DNA of 64,000 nt from Bog-473 sp963783965 (GTDB lineage: Bacteria; Actinomycetota; Acidimicrobiia; Acidimicrobiales; RAAP-2). Under the pieces are notes generated by a model. That model was not told where the DNA came from. It searched no databases and saw only the letters and a list, made by a program, of their open reading frames with translations. Made by a program: the position numbers and the translations under genes. Every line of letters starts with the position of its first letter. The stretch's first letter is position 1. This document shows positions 8,276 to 16,804 of this stretch, one piece after another. Where the stretch lies: positions 186,001 to 250,000 of the forward strand of contig CAWAPQ010000001.1 in NCBI GenBank assembly GCA_963783965.1. Direction: 5' to 3'.

Positions 8276-8956
8276 ATGTCCTCCCCTGCGGAGCCGCCGC
8301 CGCAACAGAAGAACCGTCTCGGCGAGCCCCGCTGGCCGATGGCGATCGCCGTCATCACCACCGGACTCCTGCGGGCCACGCTCCCCCACGAGTTGCGCAA
8401 CGGCGACGCCGCCTGGCTGTTCCTGGTCCTGGTCGTCGGTTTGCTGGCCGTGCTCATCATCGGTGACCCCGGCCGCATCGACCGGGATCGGCCCTGGCTG
8501 CACAACCTGACGAGCGTCCTGATCGGGCTCATCTCCGTCGCCAACGCGGACGCCGCCGTCCGTCTGGTGATCGGGATCATCGACGTGTCGAGCTTCACGC
8601 AGAACGCCAAGGTCCTGCTGGCCAGTGGCGCAGCCATCTGGCTCTCCAACATCATCACCTTCGCGCTGTGGTACTGGAACCTCGACCGGGGCGGCCCCGC
8701 TGCCCGCGCCGCCGGCCGACCCATCCGGCCCGCGCTGATCTTCCCCGAAATGCTGCACACGCAGCACGTCGGGGAGAACTGGTCCCCGAACTTCGTCGAC
8801 TATTTCCATTTCGCCTTCGCCACCGCCACCGCCTTCAGTCCGACAGACGTGTCCGCCGTCAAGCCCTGGATGAAGCTCATGATGATGGCCGAAGAGGCCA
8901 TCTCCCTGGTGGTGGCCATCCTCGTCGTCGCCCGGGCCGTCAACATCTTGAAGTAG
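8276..8956 (+). CDS. DUF1345-like membrane protein
   Basis: A 226-aa protein with about six membrane segments. The C-terminal motif DYFHFAFATATAFSPTDVSAV followed by a final hydrophobic segment resembles DUF1345 membrane proteins, in which a 'Y..F..T.GMTFQVSDV'-like loop recurs; that assignment is by pattern only. Function is unknown. The frame is open upstream to 7943, inside the mannosyltransferase gene, but the ATG at 8276 gives a proline-rich cytosolic N terminus directly before the first membrane segment and is the sensible start. Confidence 0.7.
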   Translation: MSSPAEPPPQQKNRLGEPRWPMAIAVITTGLLRATLPHELRNGDAAWLFLVLVVGLLAVLIIGDPGRIDRDRPWLHNLTSVLIGLISVANADAAVRLVIGIIDVSSFTQNAKVLLASGAAIWLSNIITFALWYWNLDRGGPAARAAGRPIRPALIFPEMLHTQHVGENWSPNFVDYFHFAFATATAFSPTDVSAVKPWMKLMMMAEEAISLVVAILVVARAVNILK

Positions 8957-9077
8957 GGGTGCGAGGGCCTCCGGCGGGGGCGCCTCCGAACACTCCGAGG
9001 CACCATGATGGGGCGATGACATTCGGTGGTCGGGTCGTGGCGCTGGCCACCGCCCGCCCTGGGCCGGCCCCAGGGAA

Positions 9078-10652
9078 ATGTCCCCGGTGAGCGGTCGTCT
9101 CCCGGTGAGCGAGGCGGGCGAGGCCGGCGGCGCTCCTCCGGTGGCCTCGGTCGCCGACCCCCTGGCCCTGTCGAGCGGGAAGGGGCGTTGGGTGGTGGCG
9201 GCCACGGTGCTCGGCTCCGGGATCGCCATGCTCGATGCGACTGTCGTCAGCATCGCGCTGCCGTCCATCAACCGCGACTTCCACGGAGGCGTCGGCACCT
9301 TGCAGTGGGTCGTCACGGGCTACGCGCTCACGCTGGCCGCATTCCTCCTCCTGGGCGGCTCGCTCGGCGACCGCTACGGACGCAAGAAGATCTTCTCCAT
9401 CGGAGTGGTCTGGTTCGCCGTCGCGTCGGCCCTCTGCGGCATCGCACCCACTTCGGCACTGCTCATCGCTGCCCGCGTGCTCCAGGGCGTCGGCGGTGCC
9501 CTGTTGGCGCCGGCCAGCCTGGCCATCCTGCAAGCGACCTTCCGTCCGGACGACCGCGCCCGGGCCATCGGGGCCTGGTCGGGCCTGGGCGGCGTGGCCG
9601 CAGCGGCCGGCCCACTGGTGGGGGGCTACCTGCTCGCCATCGGCTCGTGGCGTTGGGTCTTCTTCATCAACCTTCCCGTGGCCGCCGCCGTCGTCGTCAT
9701 CACGGCCCGCCACGTGCCCGAGTCGCGAGACCCCACGTCGAGCGGGCGTGTCGACACCGTCGGCGCCACCCTGGCCGTCGTCTTTCTCGCCAGCCTGACC
9801 TACGGGCTGATCGAGGCGCCGACGCGCGGGTGGTCCAGCCCGGCCGTGGTGGCCTGCCTCGTGGTGGCCGCGGTGGCGGCGCCCGTCTTCCTCGTCGTCG
9901 AGCACCGCCGTGCCAACCCGATGCTGCCGCTCCGCCTCTTCCGCTCGCGTCAATTCAGCGGGGCCAACGGCGTCACCTTCGTGGTCTACGGCGCCCTCGG
10001 CGGTGCGCTGTTCCTGCTCCCCGTCGAGTTGCAGATCGTCAAGGGCTACAGCCCGCTCGAGTCCGGCGTGGCGCTGCTCCCGCTGACACTCGTCATGCTC
10101 GCTCTCTCGGCCCGGTCCGGCGCACTGTCGGCCCGGATCGGCCCCCGCCTCCAAATGACAGTGGGGCCGCTCATCGTGGGCGCCGGTCTCGCCCTCCTCA
10201 CCCGCGCCACGAACCCCGGCAGCTATTGGACCCAGGTCTTCCCGGCCGTGATGGTCTTCGCCATCGGGCTGACCACCACGGTCGCCCCGCTGACGTCCAC
10301 CGCCATGGGAGCGGCGCCGCCCGAGCACTCCGGCGTCGCCTCGGCCATCAACAACGTCGTGGCCCGGGCCGCCGGCCTCCTGGCGGTGGCCGTCCTGCCC
10401 CTCCTGGCCGGCCTGACCGGGGCCGCCGCCCTGAGCAGCTCGGAGCTGGCCCACGGCTTTCGGACCGCCATGTTGATCTCGGGCGCCTTCTGCGCCGCCG
10501 GCGGCCTGCTGGCGGCCCTGACCATCCGCAACCCGGCCCGCACGCCGGCTGCCATGGCCGCGGCCGAGAACGAGGAGCCCACCTGGCACTGCGGCGTCAG
10601 CGGGCCGCCACCGGATCCGTCGTTGGCCGCCGTTTCCGCCGGGTCGAGCTGA
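9078..10652 (+). CDS. DHA2-family MFS multidrug exporter
   Basis: A 524-aa major-facilitator protein of the 14-segment DHA2 (EmrB/QacA) family, an inner-membrane proton-coupled drug efflux pump. The membrane-embedded acidic motif LDATVVSIALP (residues 52-62), the cytoplasmic loop motif GGSLGDRYGRKK (93-104) and the antiporter motif VLQGVGGALLAPASL are all visible. The start ATG follows a GGGAAATG context without a strong ribosome binding site. It stands alone on the plus strand, 42 bases before the flavin oxidoreductase pseudogene. A second DHA2 exporter lies at 13981. Substrates are unknown. Confidence 0.93.
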   Translation: MSPVSGRLPVSEAGEAGGAPPVASVADPLALSSGKGRWVVAATVLGSGIAMLDATVVSIALPSINRDFHGGVGTLQWVVTGYALTLAAFLLLGGSLGDRYGRKKIFSIGVVWFAVASALCGIAPTSALLIAARVLQGVGGALLAPASLAILQATFRPDDRARAIGAWSGLGGVAAAAGPLVGGYLLAIGSWRWVFFINLPVAAAVVVITARHVPESRDPTSSGRVDTVGATLAVVFLASLTYGLIEAPTRGWSSPAVVACLVVAAVAAPVFLVVEHRRANPMLPLRLFRSRQFSGANGVTFVVYGALGGALFLLPVELQIVKGYSPLESGVALLPLTLVMLALSARSGALSARIGPRLQMTVGPLIVGAGLALLTRATNPGSYWTQVFPAVMVFAIGLTTTVAPLTSTAMGAAPPEHSGVASAINNVVARAAGLLAVAVLPLLAGLTGAAALSSSELAHGFRTAMLISGAFCAAGGLLAALTIRNPARTPAAMAAAENEEPTWHCGVSGPPPDPSLAAVSAGSS

Positions 10653-10694
10653 CACCAACGTGCAGACGTCGCGCCCGTCGGCAAAGGTGGGCCC

Positions 10695-11892
10695 ATGCCG
10701 AGCGCCACACACCGGGACGCCATCCCGGCCGTGTTCGCCCCTGCACCCCTCGGTCCGCTCACGCTGCGCAACCGCATCATCAAGGCCGCCACCTTCGAGG
10801 GGGTGACGCCGGGCGGCACGGTGAGCGACGAGCTCATTGCGTTCCACCGCCGCGTGGCGGCCGGCGGCGCCGCCCTCTCCACCGTGGCCTACCTGGCCGT
10901 CTCGCCCGAAGGCCGCACCGACCGCCACTGCCTGTTGCTGAGCAAGGACACGGTGCCCGGACTGCGCCGGTTGACCGACGCCGTGCACGCCGAGGGCGCC
11001 GCGGCGGCTGCCCAGATCGGCCACGCCGGTCCGGTGGCCAACGCACGTTCCAACGGCGCCCCGGCCCTCTCGCCCTCCGGCGGCTTCACCCCGATGGGCT
11101 CGCGACTGCGCGCCGTCGACGCTGCCGGCATTGAGCGCATCACCGAGGACTACCGGCGGGCCACGGCCCTGGCGGTGGAGGCGGGCTTCGACAGCATTGA
11201 GGTCCACGTCGGCCACAACTACCTCTTGAGTGCGTTCTTGAGTCCGAAGCTCAACCGCCGCGACGACCAGTTCGGTGGGTCCGTGGAGAACCGCGCCCGC
11301 TTCGCCCGGACCGTCCTCCGCACGGTGCGTGACACCGCAGGGCCGAACGTGGCGGTGACGGCCAAGCTCAACATGGCTGACGGCGTCGACGGGGGCCTCT
11401 GGCTCGACGAGAGCGTCGAGGTGGCGCGGCTCTTCGAGGCCGACGGCGCACTCCACGCGTTGGAGCTCACCGGAGGCAGCTCGCTGGCCAACCCGATGTA
11501 CCTCTTCCGGGGCGACGCGCCGCTGCAGGAGTTCGCTGCCACCCTGCCGGCACCGGTGCGGCTCGGCTTCCGTTTCATCGGCCACCGTTTCCTGCGCACC
11601 TATCCTTACGAAGAGGCGTTCTTCCTCCCCTACGCGCTGGCAATTCCAGCGCGCACTCTCCACGCCCCTGATCCTCCTCGGCGGCATCACGCAGCAGGCG
11701 ACAATTGAGATGGCGCTGGCCGAGGGGTTCGCGTTCGTCGCCATGGCCCGCGCCCTGCTGCGCGAGCCGGACCTCCCGAACCGCATGCAGGCGGACGCCT
11801 CGACCACCTCGCTCTGCATCCACTGCAACAAGTGCATGCCCACCATCTACTCGGGCACGCGTTGCGTCCTGGTGACCGGTTCTCCCGGGTAG
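10695..11892 (+). pseudogene. Old Yellow Enzyme-type NADH:flavin oxidoreductase, frameshifted
   Basis: Reads as an FMN-dependent ene-reductase of the Old Yellow Enzyme family (TIM barrel). The first frame (10695-11708) gives LRNRIIKAATFEG at the N terminus, AQIGHAG near 120, and VHVGHNYLLSAFLSPKLNRRDDQFGGSVENRARF. At about 11625-11640 the sense coding passes to the +1 frame, which continues with LILLGGITQQATIEMALAEGFAFVAMARALLREPDL and ends with the family-typical Cys-rich tail SLCIHCNKCMP at 11892. One base has been lost, or two gained, near TACGCGCTGG. The gene is otherwise full length. It is inactive if the shift is real, or a normal gene if it is a sequencing error. Confidence 0.85.
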
Positions 11893-11911
11893 CCGGCCGC
11901 CGGGATCCCGC

Positions 11912-13345
11912 CTACGCCGCGACCGGCGGCCGGCGCTGCGCCCACGGCGCCGCCTGCTCCAACTGGCCGGCGAGCGCGAGGAGCGTCTCCTCGTCGCCGA
12001 AGCGCCCGACGAACTGGACGCCGATGGGCAGCCCGTCGTCGTTCCAGTGCAGCGGCAGCGATATCCCCGGCTGCCCCGTCACGTTGAAGGGCGGGGTGAA
12101 CGGGACGTAGGTCGCGGCCCGGAAGAGGCCGGTCAGCGGCTCGCCCGGTGGCGAGTCGAAGGTCCCCAGCGGTACGGGGGGCTCGGCGAGCGTGGGCGTC
12201 AACAGGACGTCGATCCCCTCGAAGTAGTCGGCGATCCGGCGGCTGATGAGCTGCAGCTCCTGCACCGAGCTCAGGTAGACGCCCCCATTGATGGAGCGTC
12301 CGAGCTCAATGAGGGCCCAGCTCAACGGTTCCACGTCGCCTTCGGTGACGGCGCGTCCCAGCCGCTTCTCCCAGTCGGCGATGGCCCAGGCGTTGCTGCA
12401 GGCCCACTGGTTCACGAAATGGGCCGTGAAGGCGTCGCCGTCGACGGACAGCGTCGCCTCTTCCACCCGGTGCCCGAGCGACTCGCAGAGCGAGGCCGTG
12501 GCCCGGACCGCCGCCACGCAGTCGGCATGGACCTCGCTGCCGGTGGGCGACGCCGTCATGACCGCCACGCGCAGGCGGGCCGGCGGTGTGGCGGCCGCGG
12601 CCGCGAAGGAGGGGCCGCGCAACGGCGGCGCCCAGTAGGGATCGCCGGGGACGGGTCCGGCCGTCACGTCGAGGATGGCCGCCGAGTCACGCACCGAACG
12701 CGTCACCACATGCTCGGCCACCAGGCCGCCCATCATGTCGCCGTAGGCGGGCGCAACCGAGTTGCGCGCCCGCGTCGGCTTCAGCCCGACGAGGCCGCAA
12801 CATGACGCGGGAATCCGGATGGAGCCGCCACCGTCGTTCGCGTGCGCGACGGGAACCATGCCCGACGCGACCGCGGCGGCCGAGCCACCCGAGGACCCGC
12901 CGGTCGATCGGCCGGTGTCCCACGGGTTGCGTGAGGCGCCAAAACGGTGCGGCTCGGTCGTCGGCAGGATTCCGAGCTCGGGCGTGTTGGTCTTGCCGCA
13001 GATGACGAACCCCGCATCGATGTAGCGCTGGGTCAGCGTCTGCGTCGTCCTCGAGCGGTAGTCGCCGGCGAACGCCAGGCCTTCGCAGAACGGGGTGCCC
13101 GCCAGCTCGGCGCCGAGGTCCTTCAACAGGAAGGGCACGCCGCGGAACGGACCGTCGGGCAAGGCCCCCGAGGACGCCTCGCCCCGGGCCCGCTCGAAGA
13201 GCTCGTGGATCACCGCGTTGAGCTCGGGGTTGAGCTTCTCAATGCGGGCGATGGCCTCGCCCACCAGTTCGGGCGGCGAGACCTCCTTGGTCCGGACCAG
13301 CTCCGCCTGCGCCGTCGCGTCCAGCCATGCCGTGTCGTCACTCAT
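11912..13345 (-). CDS. amidase signature family amidohydrolase
   Basis: A 477-aa amidase that hydrolyses C-N bonds with a Ser-cisSer-Lys triad. Lys75 lies in PFLLKDLGAE, the cis-Ser is Ser151 in the Gly/Ser-rich loop STGGSSGGSAAA, and the nucleophile is Ser175 in NDGGGSIRIPAS. The 24-residue spacing between the serines is that of characterised members. The ATG at 13345 was chosen over an open upstream extension to 13426, which would overlap the HxlR gene. It is convergent with the flavin oxidoreductase, 19 bases from its end, and 43 bases downstream of the HxlR regulator, so co-transcription is possible. The chain lacks GatA-type neighbours and is probably a catabolic amidase of unknown substrate. 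Confidence 0.92.
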   Translation of the reverse strand: MSDDTAWLDATAQAELVRTKEVSPPELVGEAIARIEKLNPELNAVIHELFERARGEASSGALPDGPFRGVPFLLKDLGAELAGTPFCEGLAFAGDYRSRTTQTLTQRYIDAGFVICGKTNTPELGILPTTEPHRFGASRNPWDTGRSTGGSSGGSAAAVASGMVPVAHANDGGGSIRIPASCCGLVGLKPTRARNSVAPAYGDMMGGLVAEHVVTRSVRDSAAILDVTAGPVPGDPYWAPPLRGPSFAAAAATPPARLRVAVMTASPTGSEVHADCVAAVRATASLCESLGHRVEEATLSVDGDAFTAHFVNQWACSNAWAIADWEKRLGRAVTEGDVEPLSWALIELGRSINGGVYLSSVQELQLISRRIADYFEGIDVLLTPTLAEPPVPLGTFDSPPGEPLTGLFRAATYVPFTPPFNVTGQPGISLPLHWNDDGLPIGVQFVGRFGDEETLLALAGQLEQAAPWAQRRPPVAA

Positions 13346-13388
13346 GCCCAGCACGGTAGCGATGCGGGCGGCGGCGCGCCCGTGCCGC

Positions 13389-13910
13389 TCAGACGGGAGC
13401 GGGCGTGCCCGACCGTTGGGCCTCATCCTCCGGCGTGGGCGCCCCGGTGCCGGCGCCCGGGCGACGCGCCCCGGTGCGGATCGCCACGGCCTCGGTCACC
13501 GTCACGTCAGCGCCGCAGGTCAGGCAGCGGCGACGGTCGTCGAGCTCACCGCCGCAGTCGCGGTGCTGCAGGATCATGGGCCGCTCCCCGCCCTCGAGCG
13601 CGTGACGATCGCCCCACTGCAGCATGGCCACGAGGACCGGCCACAGTTCGGCGCCCTTCTCGGTCAGTCGGTACTCCGAGCGGAGCGGCCGCTCCTGGTA
13701 GGGGCGCTTGACCAGAATCCCCTCCTCGACCAGTCGCTCCAGCCGCACCTGCAGGACGTTGCGCGCCACGCCCAGGTCGCGCTGCAGGTCATCGAAGCGG
13801 CGAATGCCCAGGAAGATGTCCCTGATGATGAGCACGGTCCAGCGCTCCCCGATGACCTCGAGCGTCGAGGCCACGGGGCAGTACTGCGTCGGATAGTCCC
13901 TCTTCAACAT
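13389..13910 (-). CDS. HxlR-family transcriptional regulator
   Basis: A 173-aa winged-helix regulator of the HxlR type. YCPVASTLEVIGERWTVLIIRDIF and RRFDDLQRDLG...NVLQVRLERLVEEGIL are the family pattern. An extra C-terminal zinc-ribbon-like piece (HRDCGGELDDRRRCLTCGA) is followed by a flexible Ala/Pro tail. The ATG at 13910 has a TGGAG ribosome binding site. The gene is divergent from a DHA2 exporter with 70 bases between starts, and a perfect 12-base palindrome lies in that gap. It therefore probably represses the exporter and itself in response to a small, perhaps electrophilic or phenolic, compound (inference). Confidence 0.9.
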   Translation of the reverse strand: MLKRDYPTQYCPVASTLEVIGERWTVLIIRDIFLGIRRFDDLQRDLGVARNVLQVRLERLVEEGILVKRPYQERPLRSEYRLTEKGAELWPVLVAMLQWGDRHALEGGERPMILQHRDCGGELDDRRRCLTCGADVTVTEAVAIRTGARRPGAGTGAPTPEDEAQRSGTPAPV

Positions 13911-13944
13911 TGCTCCAGGATAACCCATAATTCCCGTCAATGGG

Positions 13945-13975
13945 TTGTTTCATGAAACTTTGTGCTCTAGAGTAC
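13945..13975 (+). promoter_or_regulatory. exporter promoter with two palindromes
   Basis: The gap between the HxlR gene and the exporter contains a perfect palindrome GTTTCATGAAAC (13947-13958) and a near-perfect one, GTGCTCTAGAGTAC (13962-13975). A promoter fits on top: TTGTTT (13945-13950), 17 bases, then TAGAGT (13968-13973). Transcription would begin close to the exporter ATG at 13981. A regulator bound to the first palindrome would cover the space between the -35 and -10 elements. Confidence 0.55.
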
Positions 13976-13980
13976 GTTGC

Positions 13981-15480
13981 ATGACAGAACTCATTGCGAG
14001 TCCCGTAACGGGCAGGCGTGCCCGGCCGGTGCTGACCGCGCTCATCGTCCTGACCGGGGTGTTCTTGTCCTCGCTGGACCTTTTCATCGTCAACATCGCC
14101 TTTCCCAGCATCTCGGCCACCTACCACGGCGAGAGCCTGAGCTCACTCTCCTGGGTGCTGTCCGCCTACACCATCGTGTTCGCCGCCGCCCTGGTGCCGG
14201 CCGGCCGGTGGGCCGACCGGGCCGGTCGGAAGCGAGCCTTCCTCCTCGGGCTGGCCATCTTCACCACCGCCTCCGCACTGTGCGCGATCTCCCCGTCCCT
14301 GGAGCTCCTGGTCGCCGCCCGCGTCCTGCAGGCCATCGGCGGTGCGCTCATGCTCCCCACCTCCCTCGGGCTGCTCCTGCCCGCGTTCGGCCCCGAGCGC
14401 AAGGGTGCGGCGATCGGCCTCTGGTCTGCCGTGGGAGGCGCGGCGGCCGCCCTCGGCCCACCCATCGGCGGGTTGCTGGTGCAAGCCAGCTGGCGCTGGG
14501 TGTTCCTCGTCAACCTGCCATTCGCCCTGGTAGCCCTCGTGTTGGGCGTGCGCACGCTCGACGAGGTCCGGGACCCCGATGCCCAGAAGTCCGACCTCCT
14601 GGGGGCCGCGCTGCTGACCGTCGCCGTGGCCAGCCTCGTCGCCGGCATCGTCGAGGGTTCGGACTGGGGTTGGAGCAGCGGACGGATCCTGGGTGCCTTC
14701 GGGTTGGCCGCGGCGAGCGGCGCCGGGCTCGTGCTGCGCTCCCGCCGGCATCCCAACCCGATCATTGAGCCCGCCGTGATCCGCCACCGCGCGGTGGCGC
14801 TGGCCGACCTCAGCTCCCTGGCCTTCTTCGGCGGCTTCGGGGCACTCGTGCTCGGCGGTGTCCTGCTGCTCACCGGCCTCTGGCACGAGTCCGTGCTGCG
14901 GGCCGGGTTCATGATCGCCCCGGGGCCCCTCCTCGCCGGGCTCACCGCGTTCCCGGGTGGGCTGCTGGGCGCCCGCTTCGGGCACCGGGCCGTCGGCACT
15001 GCCGGCGCGTTGCTCTTCGCCGCCGGAGGCCTGTGGTGGATCACCCATGTCGGCGTCTCGCCGGATTGGGTCGGCGCCTACTTGCCGGGCAGCCTGCTCA
15101 GCGGGATCGGCGTCGGACTCATGCTCCCCTCCCTCGGTGGCGCCGCCACCGCGCCGCTGCCGCCGGAGCGCTTCGCCACCGGGTCCGCGCTCTACGTCAT
15201 GAGCCGCCAGATCGGCATCGCACTCGGCGTGGCCGGCCTGGTCGCCATCCTCGGTGTCTCCACGGGGGCCGGCGCCGTGCGCGCCTTCCACCACGCCTGG
15301 ATCTTCATGATGGCCTGCAGTCTGTTGGCGGGCGCGCTGCTGCAGGGCGTGGGCAACAAGGTCACCGAGGTGGCGGACGCCTCGCTGGAGGCCGAGCCGC
15401 ACGCACCGGCGACAACGCTGCGAGCCGTGCCGGCATCGGCCCCTGCTCCCGCGCTCTACCCGGTGGGCGGCGGCAAGTAG
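13981..15480 (+). CDS. DHA2-family MFS multidrug exporter
   Basis: A 499-aa, 14-segment major-facilitator efflux protein. SLDLFIVNIAFPSI (about residues 31-44) is the acidic first-helix motif, GRWADRAGRKRAF the loop motif and VLQAIGGALMLPTSL the antiporter motif. No ribosome binding site precedes the ATG, and a promoter -10 element ends only seven bases upstream, so the mRNA is probably leaderless. It is divergent from an HxlR regulator, which likely controls it. Its 3' end overlaps the end of the convergent phosphotransferase gene by 25 bases. Confidence 0.92.
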   Translation: MTELIASPVTGRRARPVLTALIVLTGVFLSSLDLFIVNIAFPSISATYHGESLSSLSWVLSAYTIVFAAALVPAGRWADRAGRKRAFLLGLAIFTTASALCAISPSLELLVAARVLQAIGGALMLPTSLGLLLPAFGPERKGAAIGLWSAVGGAAAALGPPIGGLLVQASWRWVFLVNLPFALVALVLGVRTLDEVRDPDAQKSDLLGAALLTVAVASLVAGIVEGSDWGWSSGRILGAFGLAAASGAGLVLRSRRHPNPIIEPAVIRHRAVALADLSSLAFFGGFGALVLGGVLLLTGLWHESVLRAGFMIAPGPLLAGLTAFPGGLLGARFGHRAVGTAGALLFAAGGLWWITHVGVSPDWVGAYLPGSLLSGIGVGLMLPSLGGAATAPLPPERFATGSALYVMSRQIGIALGVAGLVAILGVSTGAGAVRAFHHAWIFMMACSLLAGALLQGVGNKVTEVADASLEAEPHAPATTLRAVPASAPAPALYPVGGGK

Positions 15481-16802
15481 GTCGGGTTCGCCACCAAGAG
15501 CTGGTCCCGGGCCGATGCGGCCAGCATCGGTGCCACCGACTCCCAGTCGTCGTCGAGCGCACCGGACCGCAGCGCGGCGGCCAGCGCGGCGTCATCGGCA
15601 AAGCCGAGCTCGGAGAGGCGTTCCGCGTGCGCGGCCGTGACCGCCGGCCCGAGGCGGAGCTCGCGTTCCGCCATCCCCAACGCATTGCGCGCCACGCGCG
15701 CCTCGAAGCGGGCGCCGTCCGCGCTCCGCTCCATCAGACCGTGGAGGTACTCGCGCACGGCCTCGACGAGCTCGGCCGCGGTCGGCCGTCCGAAGGGCGC
15801 CGTCGGCCCATCCGCCGCGTCGGGCCCGGCGGTGGCGGGCGGCGGCGTGCCCAGGAGGGCGAAGAGGTCCCACTCGCTCTCGCAGACGCGCCGGCCGATG
15901 GTGGCCAACTCGACCGAGCGGGTGGCGCCACTGAGGTGCGCCGAGGCTTGCAGGGCGCAGATGGCGGCCCACTTCACCGTGGCGTACACCTGCCACCAGT
16001 GGACGCGTTCGGGTGTGACGGCGTCGCCGCCGGCGTCGCGATAGGCGGACAGCAGTTCGGGCAGCGCGCCGAACCCGCCGACCTCGCCCTTGCCGCCGAA
16101 GCGCCAGGCGGGGGCGCACAGCCAGCCGATGTCCTCGGCGGGGTCGCCCACGTGGGCGAGCTCCCAGTCGAGGACGCCGCGCAGCCCATCGGGTCCAACC
16201 AGGAAGTTGCCGATCCGGTAGTCGCCGTGCACGGTCACCCGCGGCCCGTCGGCCGGCCGACGAGCCGCCAGCCAGCGCAGGCCGAGCTCGAGCGCCGGCC
16301 GCACCTCGCCCAGAGCATCGAGGAGCGGCAGGGGGTCACCCAGTGGGTCCGTCGCCGGCAGCCCTTCGAGGGGCGCCGGATCGATGGTGTGGATGGCGGC
16401 CAGCGCGCGGCCGGCCTGGCCGGTCAGGGCCTGGCGCGCCGTCGCCCATTCCTCGTCGCGCAGGATCTTGCGCGGGATGGTCTCGCCCTCCAGGCGCTGC
16501 ACCACCATCCAGTTGGCCCCGAGCTCGTCGCCCTCGCCGAGCGCGATGACTGCGGGCACCGGCACGCCGGCTGCCGCCGCGGCACGGAGCAGCGCACCCT
16601 CCAGGCGCGCCCGGCCCTTCTGGGAGGCGCCGCGGTCCATCTGCAGGATGAGCGGGCGCGTCCCGCCGCCGGCGGTCAGGAGGTCGAAGGCGCTGGTGAC
16701 GCGTGAGGCGCCGCCCGAAAGACGACGCAGGTCGCGCACCGTGCCGCCCAGCTGGCGCCCGAGCGCGGCCGCCAGCTCCTCCTCGCTCAGGCGGGGCGCC
16801 AT
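15456..16802 (-). CDS. APH-like phosphotransferase family protein
   Basis: A 448-aa protein with the aminoglycoside-phosphotransferase/choline-kinase fold. The catalytic loop is VTVHGDYRIGNFLV (Brenner-type HGDxxxxN) and the metal-binding segment LDWELAHVGDPAEDIGWL. The N-terminal lobe has the RRLSGGASRVTSAF nucleotide loop. An extra C-terminal helical domain of about 120 residues follows, as in the 'phosphotransferase family' proteins that accompany acyl-CoA dehydrogenases in actinobacteria. The ATG at 16802 was chosen by family alignment; the frame is open upstream through the next gene. The preceding gene ends two bases upstream, so they are one operon. Substrate unknown; antibiotic resistance is not implied. 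Confidence 0.85.
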   Translation of the reverse strand: MAPRLSEEELAAALGRQLGGTVRDLRRLSGGASRVTSAFDLLTAGGGTRPLILQMDRGASQKGRARLEGALLRAAAAAGVPVPAVIALGEGDELGANWMVVQRLEGETIPRKILRDEEWATARQALTGQAGRALAAIHTIDPAPLEGLPATDPLGDPLPLLDALGEVRPALELGLRWLAARRPADGPRVTVHGDYRIGNFLVGPDGLRGVLDWELAHVGDPAEDIGWLCAPAWRFGGKGEVGGFGALPELLSAYRDAGGDAVTPERVHWWQVYATVKWAAICALQASAHLSGATRSVELATIGRRVCESEWDLFALLGTPPPATAGPDAADGPTAPFGRPTAAELVEAVREYLHGLMERSADGARFEARVARNALGMAERELRLGPAVTAAHAERLSELGFADDAALAAALRSGALDDDWESVAPMLAASARDQLLVANPTYLPPPTG

Positions 16803-16804
16803 CC

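Noticed and set aside
8940..11846. Very long open frame of 968 codons on the minus strand
   Set aside because: It is antisense to the DHA2 exporter and flavin oxidoreductase genes, has Gly/Arg/Ala-rich text without motifs, and reflects third-position GC bias.
15456..16802. Aminoglycoside resistance kinase
   Set aside because: The APH fold is shared by many small-molecule kinases. The long C-terminal domain and operon context fit the uncharacterised metabolic family instead.
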